Shown: one piece after another, positions 41,089-50,650 of the stretch
How positions within the stretch are numbered: position 1 is the first letter of the stretch
Layout: the number at the start of each line of letters is the position of its first letter
Assembly (NCBI RefSeq): GCF_014648055.1
Contig: NZ_BMQJ01000010.1
Span: forward strand, 186,001 to 250,000
Origin: Streptosporangium pseudovulgare
GTDB lineage: Bacteria; Actinomycetota; Actinomycetes; Streptosporangiales; Streptosporangiaceae
DNA: 64,000 bases
Direction: 5' to 3'
The notes under the pieces: generated by a model
What the model saw: the letters and a program-made list of their open reading frames with translations, nothing else
The model's database searches: none
What the model was told of the DNA's origin: nothing
Made by a program: the position numbers and the translations under genes

Positions 41089-44000
41089 ATGCACTGGTCC
41101 GCCCATGTGACGGTGGCAGGAGTCACCACCGCCGCCCTGTTGAGCCCTCCGTTACCCGCGGCCGCGGCCGAGCCCGCCGGCGGGAGCGTCCACCGGGTCA
41201 CGCTGATCACCGGGGACGTGGTGACCGTCAGGCAGGCCGAACAGGGCAGGCACACGGTCGAGGTGAAGCCGGGGCCGGGCCGTGAGCGGATGGCGTTCCA
41301 CACCACCGAGGAGAACGGCGAGCTGCGGGTCCTGCCCAAGGACATCATCCCCTTCCTGGCGGCCAAGCGGCTGGACCCGAGCCTGTTCTCGGTCACCCGG
41401 CTGATCGCCCAGGGGTACGACGACGCGAAGACGGACAAGCTGCCGCTGCTGTTCCTCTACGACGGCTCCGCGCCGAAGAGCGCGACCGCGCCCGAGCTGG
41501 AGAGCGTGAACGGCCGGGTCGTCGCCGCCGACAAGCGCACGATCGGTCAGCTGTGGAAGTCGCTCGACGAGCAGCGGGCCACGCTGTCGCAGGGCGTGAC
41601 GCAGATCTGGCTGGACGCCAAGGTCAAGGCCACGCTCGACCACAGCGTGCCGCAGGTGGGTGCGCCGGAGGCGTGGCGGGCCGGGTTCGACGGCAAGGGC
41701 GTCAAGGTCGCCGTGCTGGACAGCGGCGTCGACGCCACCCACCCCGACCTGGCCGGACGCGTCAAGCAGACCAAGGCGTTCACCGGCGAGCCGAGCGTCC
41801 AGGACGGCAACGGGCACGGCACCCACGTGGCCGCCACCATCGCGGGCGGCGACGGCAGGAAGGGCGTCGCCCCCGGTGTCGAGCTGATGGTCGGCAAGGT
41901 GCTCGGCGACGACGGCTCGGGCACCCTGTCCAGCGCCATCGAGGGCATGGAGTGGGCCGTCGCCGAAGGCGCGTCGGTGATCAACATGAGCTTCGGCGGC
42001 GGCGCCACGGACGGCACCGACCCGCTCAGCGTCGCCGTCGACACCCTCACCGAGCGCACCGGCGCCCTGTTCGTGGTCGCGGCGGGGAACGACGGCTCGG
42101 CCTACTCCATCGGCACTCCCGGCGCGGCGACCTCGGCGCTGACCGTCGGCGCGGTCGACGGCAAGGACGCGCTCGCGGAGTTCTCCAGCCGGGGCCCGCG
42201 CCTGGACGACGCGCCCAAGCCCGACCTCACCGCCCCTGGCGTGGCCATCGTCGCGGCCCGCGCCACGGGCACCGCCATGGGCGATCCGGTCGACGAGCGC
42301 TACACGGCCGCGTCCGGCACCTCGATGGCCACACCGCACGTGGCCGGGGCCGCCGCGATCGTCAAGCAGCGCCACCCCGACTGGACGGCGAAGCAGATCA
42401 AGGACGCGCTGGTCGGCTCGGCCAAGCCCATCGCCGGTCAGCAGATCGACGACGCCGGCGCGGGCCGCCTGGACGTGGCCCGCGCGGTGCGCCAGGGCGT
42501 GACCGCGACCGGCGTGGTCGACCTCGGCAAGCACCAGCAGGGCGAGGGCCCGGCCACGGCCGAGGGCACGATCACCTACACCAACGGCACGGCCGCCCCG
42601 GTCACGCTGGAGCTGGCCGGCACGCTCGACGGGGCCGAGCTCAGCGCCAAGACCGTGACGGTCGCGGCGGGCGGCACCGCCGACGTCAAGGTCACGGTGG
42701 ACCTGGCCACGCTCTCCTTCGGCCGGTACGGCGGGCTGGTCACCGCCACGGCGGGCGCGGAGCAGGTGCACACCACGCTGGCGCTGACCTGGAAGGGACC
42801 GCAGCACACGGTCCGCTTCACCGCCATCGACGCCGCGGGCGAGCCGACCGGCGCCGACACGCTGTCGATGTTCGGCGCGTCGCAGCAGGACGACGTCTTC
42901 ACCTGGCTGCCCGAGGAAGGGCTGACCGTGGAGGTGTCCGAGGGCACCTACATGACGCAGTCGCTCAACCTGGGCGGCGGCTGGGGCCGGATGCACCCGC
43001 GTGACGGCATGGTCGTCATCCCCGAGCTCAAGGTCGACCGCGACCTGGACGTGGTGCTCGACTTCCGCAAGACCACCCCGGTGACCATCAAGACCAGGGA
43101 ACCCGCCGAGCAGGTGGGCATCTACACCTACTTCACCTATCGCGCGTTCGGCTCGCGCAAGATCTCCCAGGGCGTCATGAACTTCGACGTCATCGAGGGG
43201 CTCAACGTCTCACCGACCCAGCCGGTGCGTGACGGCTCGTTCGAGTTCGCGTCGCGCTGGCAGCTCGTCGCGCCGAAGCTCACCGCCCGCGTGCCCGGTA
43301 CGGCGCAGCCGTACCCGATGGGGTTCCTGGGCGGGTCGCCGGGCGTGGAGGGGCGGCACATGTGGCGGCTCGCCGACGGGGCGGCCGGGTCCAAGGGCAA
43401 GGCCGCGGTCATCCGCAGCGAGGACATCGACTGGGCCGACCCGTCCGCGGCCGCGATCAAGGCGGGAGCGGTCGCCGTGATCCTGGTGCTGTCCCCTGAC
43501 GACGCATTCGGGCGTGGCTGGAAGCCGGTCGGCGCCGACCTGCCGATCCCGGCGCTGGTGGTCGCCGGCGACGACGGTCAGCGCATGCTGGAGCGGATGA
43601 AGAAGGGCAACGCGAAGCTCGAGGTCACGGGGATGATGAACTCGCCCTACCTCTACGACGTCATGCAGGTCTCCGATGGCCGCGTGCCGGACAAGATCGT
43701 GTACGAGGTGAACGACAGCAACACCGCACGTGTTGACACGACATATGCCGACAACGGGGGCTTCGCCTGGGCCAAGGAACAGCGCTTCGGCTGGCGTCCG
43801 TGGCAGTCGTACTCGCTCGGCCAGCAGATGGAGACCCAGCGGATCGTCAAGACCCCGCTGCGCCGCACCGAGTACGTCAGCGCCAACGGCTCCTTCTGGC
43901 AGCACCTCGTCAACCACCAGTACGTCTGGGACGAGATGGGCCGGCTGCTCGACGGTATGACCGAGCAGCCGCGCACCTACCGGCCCGGCGCGCGGACCAG

Positions 44001-44619
44001 CGAGAGCTGGCACGCCCCGGTGGTCCGCCCGGCGATCCCCGCCTGGATCACGCCCTCCACCCGGGAGGGCGACACGATGGAGATCCGGATCCCCGAGTTC
44101 GTGGACTCCTCCGGCCACGTCTCCCGCGCGGGCGTCGACAACGACACCGCGTCGGCCCGGTTCTTCCGCGACGGCACGCTGGTGGCGGAGCGCGACGCGG
44201 CCTGGGGCGCGTTCCCCGCGTCGCCGCGGGAGGCCGCCTACCGGCTGGAGCTGTCCACCAAGCGCACCTCGGACGAGTGGACCACGGCGACCGCGACCGA
44301 GACGGCCTGGACGTTCCGCTCCAAGCCCGGCGATCGGGTGCTGCCGCTGCTGCAGGTCGACTATGACGTGCGCCCGGAACGCCCTGGTCTGGTGGGCTTC
44401 GCCGTACGGCATCAGGAGGGCGTGAGCGGGGCGCGCGCGAAGGACCTGAAGCTGGAGCTGTCGTACGACGACGGCGCGACGTGGCGCGAGCAGCCGGTGA
44501 TCGCGCTCGGCGGCGGACGCTACAACGCGATCGTCCTGCGCCCGCACCCGTCGCTGCGGGTCACCGCCACCGACTCGGCCGGCAACACGGTCAAGCAGAC
44601 GGTGATCAGGGCCTACTGA
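41089..44619 (+). CDS. Large secreted S8 subtilisin-like serine peptidase
   Basis: The 1176-residue protein has an N-terminal signal peptide (cleavage near P-A-A-A-A-E, residue 27), a prodomain (about 30-180) and an S8 catalytic domain with Asp211 (A-V-L-D-S-G-V-D), His246 (N-G-H-G-T-H-V), oxyanion Asn334 (A-A-G-N-D) and Ser412 (G-T-S-M-A-T-P-H). A protease-associated (PA) insertion-like domain follows near residues 765-850 (G-A-V-A-V-I ... I-P-A-L-V-V-A). Long beta-rich segments make up the rest. GAGAGG lies about ten bases before the ATG. It probably degrades extracellular protein. A TrmB-LuxR regulator is convergent four bases after its stop. Confidence 0.94.
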   Translation: MHWSAHVTVAGVTTAALLSPPLPAAAAEPAGGSVHRVTLITGDVVTVRQAEQGRHTVEVKPGPGRERMAFHTTEENGELRVLPKDIIPFLAAKRLDPSLFSVTRLIAQGYDDAKTDKLPLLFLYDGSAPKSATAPELESVNGRVVAADKRTIGQLWKSLDEQRATLSQGVTQIWLDAKVKATLDHSVPQVGAPEAWRAGFDGKGVKVAVLDSGVDATHPDLAGRVKQTKAFTGEPSVQDGNGHGTHVAATIAGGDGRKGVAPGVELMVGKVLGDDGSGTLSSAIEGMEWAVAEGASVINMSFGGGATDGTDPLSVAVDTLTERTGALFVVAAGNDGSAYSIGTPGAATSALTVGAVDGKDALAEFSSRGPRLDDAPKPDLTAPGVAIVAARATGTAMGDPVDERYTAASGTSMATPHVAGAAAIVKQRHPDWTAKQIKDALVGSAKPIAGQQIDDAGAGRLDVARAVRQGVTATGVVDLGKHQQGEGPATAEGTITYTNGTAAPVTLELAGTLDGAELSAKTVTVAAGGTADVKVTVDLATLSFGRYGGLVTATAGAEQVHTTLALTWKGPQHTVRFTAIDAAGEPTGADTLSMFGASQQDDVFTWLPEEGLTVEVSEGTYMTQSLNLGGGWGRMHPRDGMVVIPELKVDRDLDVVLDFRKTTPVTIKTREPAEQVGIYTYFTYRAFGSRKISQGVMNFDVIEGLNVSPTQPVRDGSFEFASRWQLVAPKLTARVPGTAQPYPMGFLGGSPGVEGRHMWRLADGAAGSKGKAAVIRSEDIDWADPSAAAIKAGAVAVILVLSPDDAFGRGWKPVGADLPIPALVVAGDDGQRMLERMKKGNAKLEVTGMMNSPYLYDVMQVSDGRVPDKIVYEVNDSNTARVDTTYADNGGFAWAKEQRFGWRPWQSYSLGQQMETQRIVKTPLRRTEYVSANGSFWQHLVNHQYVWDEMGRLLDGMTEQPRTYRPGARTSESWHAPVVRPAIPAWITPSTREGDTMEIRIPEFVDSSGHVSRAGVDNDTASARFFRDGTLVAERDAAWGAFPASPREAAYRLELSTKRTSDEWTTATATETAWTFRSKPGDRVLPLLQVDYDVRPERPGLVGFAVRHQEGVSGARAKDLKLELSYDDGATWREQPVIALGGGRYNAIVLRPHPSLRVTATDSAGNTVKQTVIRAY

Positions 44620-44623
44620 TCGG

Positions 44624-45595
44624 TCAGAGCCAGTTCTCGCGGGCGGCGTGCCAGGCCAGTTGCATCCGGGTCTGCGCACCCGCCCGCTCCATCAGGTAGG
44701 CGATCCTGCGCTGCACCGTACGGTGCGAGATCTTGAGCTGGGTGGCGATCGACTTGTCCGGGACACCCGCGACCAGCAGCGACAGCAGGTAGAGATGGTC
44801 GGCGTCGAGCGAACTGCCCGGGCTGGTGAGGCTGATCGGGGTGGCCCGCTCCCACAGGCTCTCGAACAGCGCCTTGAGGGCGTCGAGCAGGCTGCTGGGC
44901 CTGATCAGCGCGGCGGTGAGCTGGGTCAGGCCGTCGGTGTGCTGGATGAGCGGGAGCACCCCGAGCTCGCCGTCCGCGATGATCATCCGCACCGGCAGGG
45001 CGGGCAGCGCGCGAGCCTGCTCTCCCAGCGTGATGCCGTCGGCGAGGTTGACCAGCATGCCGGGCTCCTCCAGCAACGCCCCTTCGTAGATGACGCGGTA
45101 GCCGACGCCGCGCCGCAGCGCCGCGAGCTCCTCGCTGTTCTCCTGCGAGGTCATCGCCACGTGCCCGGCCCGGCAGAAGCTGAGCACCTCGTGCCGGGCG
45201 CCGTCCTGCAGCAGCCGGAGCTGCTCGCGCAGCGCCGTGCGGCTGGTGATCACCTCGATGAGCTGCGCCGCCTCGCGGCGCCGCGCGTGTGCGAGATACT
45301 CCCCCGTGAGCTGCTCCATGGCCTGCCGCGCCCGGTCGACCTCGGCCTGCCGCCGGTGCAGCCGGGCCGCGAGCGCGACGTCGGGAGCGACCGCCGTGAA
45401 CCGGCCGGGATCTCCCGGCACGGCTCGCGCCAGCCCCTTGGCCAGCAACGAGCCGAGCGCCTGCCGCGCGACCTCGGCTGCCACGCCCAGTTCCTCGGCC
45501 AGGGCGTCGGGCTCGACCTCGGTGGTTCTGACCAGCAGCCGGTAGGCGGCTTCCTCCTCCGCGCCCAGCCCCGCCGCGCTCAGCATGTGCCGCAC
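44624..45595 (-). CDS. TrmB-like and LuxR-type HTH regulator
   Basis: The 323-residue protein joins an N-terminal TrmB-like winged helix (about 1-75; L-G-A-E-E-E-A-A-Y-R-L-L ... L-A-E-E-L-G-V) to a central sensor-like part and a C-terminal LuxR helix-turn-helix near residues 262-315 (L-S-L-L-V-A-G-V-P-D-K-S-I-A-T-Q-L-K-I-S-H-R-T-V-Q-R-R-I). Such proteins are often encoded next to secreted S8 peptidases in actinobacteria; here they converge with four bases between the stops. ATG at 45586 is a second possible start. The effector is unknown. Confidence 0.9.
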   Translation of the reverse strand: MRHMLSAAGLGAEEEAAYRLLVRTTEVEPDALAEELGVAAEVARQALGSLLAKGLARAVPGDPGRFTAVAPDVALAARLHRRQAEVDRARQAMEQLTGEYLAHARRREAAQLIEVITSRTALREQLRLLQDGARHEVLSFCRAGHVAMTSQENSEELAALRRGVGYRVIYEGALLEEPGMLVNLADGITLGEQARALPALPVRMIIADGELGVLPLIQHTDGLTQLTAALIRPSSLLDALKALFESLWERATPISLTSPGSSLDADHLYLLSLLVAGVPDKSIATQLKISHRTVQRRIAYLMERAGAQTRMQLAWHAARENWL

Positions 45596-45769
45596 ACGAC
45601 CCGATCCAGATTCACCCGGCCATTGTAGAGAGGAGCCGCCAGGTGATGATCGGGTCGGTGATGGCGGCGTCCCCGGCCGGCGGGAACGCCTCGCCGAGGA
45701 TGAGCGCCGGCGTGCAGTCCTCCTCGAACGGAGGATCTCCGGCCGGGCGCCTCGCGGCCCCGCCCGGAC

Positions 45770-45795
45770 GTTTCACTCGCTTACCCGCGGGTAAG
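45770..45795 (+). promoter_or_regulatory. SigB-type stress promoter of katE with overlapping palindrome
   Basis: GTTT (45770-45773), 15 bases, then GGGTAA (45789-45794) fit the general-stress sigma consensus (GTTT-N14-16-GGGTAT) known from SigB-like factors of Gram-positives. The -10 lies inside a perfect 16-bp palindrome CTTACCCGCGGGTAAG (45780-45795). The catalase ATG is 42 bases downstream. Confidence 0.65.
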
Positions 45796-45836
45796 GCGCG
45801 CTGACCTGCTCTTATAGCTCGGGGAGGAACTGTCGC

Positions 45837-48098
<2,262 letters not shown>

Positions 48099-48167
48099 CG
48101 TCCCGCACCCGGCGACGAGGGCGTGACGGCCCCCGGCCGTCCGCCGGACGTCACCGGGAACGCGCAG

Positions 48168-48215
48168 ACGGGGCCGCGGCCCGCCGCCGGACGCGACGGC
48201 GGGCCGCGGCCCCGT
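48168..48215. terminator. Long GC-rich hairpin between convergent katE and small secreted gene
   Basis: A perfect 19-bp stem (ACGGGGCCGCGGCCCGCCG and its complement) with a 10-base loop lies between the stops at 48098 and 48224. No T-tract. It can serve both strands. Confidence 0.8.
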
Positions 48216-48223
48216 GGAGCGGG

Positions 48224-48559
48224 TCAGCTCGTGCAGGACGCCTTGGCCGAGACGTACACGCGGACGGCGCTCCCGTTGGCGGCCGTCACCGTGAGCCTGT
48301 CGCGGCTGAAGGCGTCGGAGTCGGTGTCCAGGCTGGTGGTGACCGACACCCCGGTACCGGCGGTGATGCTGATCGTGCCGGTCAGCATCGTGGGCGCGTA
48401 CGAGGGGCACATGACGAGGAACGACCTGGTGGCGCCGGGTTCGACCCAGACCGCGTTGGCCGCGGAGCCCGTCTGCGCGGAGGCCGGGGCCGCGATGGCC
48501 GTCCCGCCCGCCACGACGGCGGCCGCCAGCACGACTCCGGTCACGATGTTCTTGATCAT
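48224..48559 (-). CDS. Small secreted protein of unknown function
   Basis: The 111-residue protein has a clear Sec signal (M-I-K-N, hydrophobic core, A-S-A-Q cleavage near residue 29), leaving about 82 residues. The mature part is beta-rich, with Thr/Ser repeats and two Cys (one in V-M-C-P-S-Y, one four residues from the end) likely joined as a disulfide. AAAGGA lies seven bases before the ATG. I do not recognise the family. It could be a small cell-surface or extracellular beta-sandwich protein. Confidence 0.8.
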   Translation of the reverse strand: MIKNIVTGVVLAAAVVAGGTAIAAPASAQTGSAANAVWVEPGATRSFLVMCPSYAPTMLTGTISITAGTGVSVTTSLDTDSDAFSRDRLTVTAANGSAVRVYVSAKASCTS

Positions 48560-48766
48560 GGTGATGTCCTTTCGCGTGAGGTTCCACTGGGTTCTCCGGT
48601 CCCTTCCGGGACCGCCTCTCCGGGGAGGTGAGGTACGGTGCCCGGCCCAGACGGGCCGGGGAGGCGCCGCTCCCGCCCCGGTGGGCCGGGGGAGGCGCGG
48701 TATCGGCTCCGACGGGTCTCGCCGGGCCGCCGGGGCCGTCGGCGGGTTCGCGCCGGGCGGGAGCCG

Positions 48767-50311
48767 TCAGCGGCCGGTCGGAATCCCCTCCCGGGCGGCG
48801 GGCCGGGGACCGGCCGGGACACCGCCGGGCCGCGGCCGGAGCACCCGGGCCAGGACGCCCGGCGACAGCAGCAGCCGCGGCGGTTCCTGCAGGTTGGCGA
48901 CGCTCAGGAAGGCGTTCCCGACCACCGGGTCCGACTCGGCGGCCACGTGGAGGCGGGCGAGGTAGCCGTTCAGCAGCCGCAGGCGCGCGGTGCGGCGGCC
49001 CTCGACGGACGGGAACCGCAGGTCGCCGCCGGCCGACATGTCCCACGGCACGTCGATGATCCGCGCGGCGTGCCGGAAGAAGCGGCGGGCCAGGCCGTCG
49101 AGCCCGCCGTCCGCCAGGCATTCGCGCAGCGCCACGGCCTCGCAGGCCGCCACGGTCATGCCCTGCCCGTAGGTGGGGTTGAACTGGCACAGGGCGTCGC
49201 CGAACACCACGTAGCCCTCGGGGAAGCGGCCCAGCCGCTCGTACCGGCGGCGGACGCTCACCGGGACGCGCATCGGCCGCGGCGCCCCGAGCGGTTCCAG
49301 CCGCCGCAGCAGGTCGTGCAGGTCGGGGACCGGGAGCCGGGCGGCGAACCGGTGGTATCCCTCCGGGTCGGCGGGAGGGACGTCGTCGCCCATGCCGTAC
49401 AGGGTGACCAGCCAGCGGTCGCCCTCCGCGCTGAGCGCGACCCCGCCCCTGGGGACGGCCGCGCCGTGCCCCACGATGAGGGCGACGGCGTCGGAGTCGC
49501 CCGGCCGGCGGCGGTACTCGCGCGAGACGTACATCAGCCGGGAGTCGACGCGCTCCTCCGGCACCGGCCCGTACCCCAGCCGGCGCAGCCACTCGGCGCC
49601 CCGGTTGCCCCGGCCGGTGGCGTTCACCACGAGGTCCGCCGGCATGTCCTGCGGCCGGTGGCCGGGGCGCAGCAGCCGTACCCCGGTGACCGCGCCACCG
49701 GAGCCGGTGATCGGCTCGACCACCTCGCAGCCGTCGAGGACCGTCACGCCCGGAAGGGCCTCGACCCGGGACCGCAGGGACCGTTCGAGCCGCGGCCGGC
49801 TCACCGACAGCCCGTGCAGCCGCGAGGGCGCGGGGCGCAGCAGCCGGCCGTCGTTGTACCAGCGGACGTCGCCCTGGAGGTCACAGGCGACGGCGCCCGC
49901 CGCGACCAGGTCCGCGGTCAGCCCGGGGAACAGCTCCTCCAGCACCTCGCGGCCCCGGGACAGCATCCCGTGCGCGTGACGGCCCTGGGGCACGCCCCGC
50001 CGCGGGACGCCCTCGCCGGGCAGCGCGTCCCGGTCGACCACCGTGACCCGGCCGAACGTCTCGCTCAGCACCCGGGCCGCCAGCAGCCCGCCCATCCCCG
50101 CTCCGGCGACGACGGCGTGCCCGGAGCGTCCGGAGCGTTCGGGGAGTCCGGGGAGTCCAGGGCGTCCCGGGCGCTCAGAGCGCCCGCCGTGCCCGTCATG
50201 CCCGTCATGCCCGCCGTGCCCGTCGTATTCGGGAAGCTCCGCGCGTCCGGCATACCCGGCGTGTCCGTTGTCCCCGGTGCGTTCGGACGGCCGGTGACCG
50301 GTGTCCTCCAT
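48767..50311 (-). CDS. FAD-dependent monooxygenase (UbiH/PHBH-type fold)
   Basis: The 514-residue protein has the FAD-binding fold G-A-G-M-G-G-L-L-A-A-R-V-L near residue 70, an acidic residue ending the second strand (V-V-D-R-D) and the second FAD motif V-V-F-G-D-A-L-C-Q-F-N-P-T-Y-G-Q-G-M near residue 375. These mark flavin hydroxylases acting on aromatic or polyketide-like substrates. The first ~60 residues are odd: rich in His, Gly and Asp (G-H-G-G-H-D-G-H-D-G-H-G-G), a possible metal-binding tail. AGGGG lies nine bases before the ATG. A SARP regulator is encoded upstream on the same strand, which could hint at secondary metabolism, but no pathway genes are visible. Confidence 0.88.
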   Translation of the reverse strand: MEDTGHRPSERTGDNGHAGYAGRAELPEYDGHGGHDGHDGHGGRSERPGRPGLPGLPERSGRSGHAVVAGAGMGGLLAARVLSETFGRVTVVDRDALPGEGVPRRGVPQGRHAHGMLSRGREVLEELFPGLTADLVAAGAVACDLQGDVRWYNDGRLLRPAPSRLHGLSVSRPRLERSLRSRVEALPGVTVLDGCEVVEPITGSGGAVTGVRLLRPGHRPQDMPADLVVNATGRGNRGAEWLRRLGYGPVPEERVDSRLMYVSREYRRRPGDSDAVALIVGHGAAVPRGGVALSAEGDRWLVTLYGMGDDVPPADPEGYHRFAARLPVPDLHDLLRRLEPLGAPRPMRVPVSVRRRYERLGRFPEGYVVFGDALCQFNPTYGQGMTVAACEAVALRECLADGGLDGLARRFFRHAARIIDVPWDMSAGGDLRFPSVEGRRTARLRLLNGYLARLHVAAESDPVVGNAFLSVANLQEPPRLLLSPGVLARVLRPRPGGVPAGPRPAAREGIPTGR

Positions 50312-50534
50312 GGTGTCCCACCCCTCGTCGTCCGGCCGCCCCGCGGGGCGGCGCCGTGCTCATGACAACGAGGATGTGCGGGACCGCTGGGAGGCCACCG
50401 GGAGACGGCTTCCCCGGCGATCACCCAGCGGCCGCCCAGCGGTTTCCCAGCGGTTTCCCAGCGACGGCGGCCCCGATGGGAGGACCCCGGCCCGTGGTCA
50501 CGCCTTCGGAGAGGATCCCGGCCGGCGGCCGCGG

Positions 50535-50582
50535 CCCCGGAGAAGGCCCCGGAGAAGGCCCCGGAGAAGGCCCCGGAGAAGG
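50535..50582. repeat. Four copies of a 12-bp tandem repeat
   Basis: The unit CCCCGGAGAAGG occurs four times without change in the gap between the SARP gene and the FAD monooxygenase. No function is evident. Confidence 0.9.
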
Positions 50583-50650
50583 CCCCCGGCCGTACGGACC
50601 CCCGGCCGTCCGCGCGGGGCCGTACGGACGAAGCCGTACGGCCGGCCGCG

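Noticed and set aside
45612..45755. Minus-strand stretch reading T-P-A-L-I-L-G-E-A-F-P-P-A-G-D-A-A-I-T-D-P as a possible gene remnant
   Set aside because: It looks more protein-like than its surroundings but matches no family I can name and has no start; not enough to call a pseudogene.
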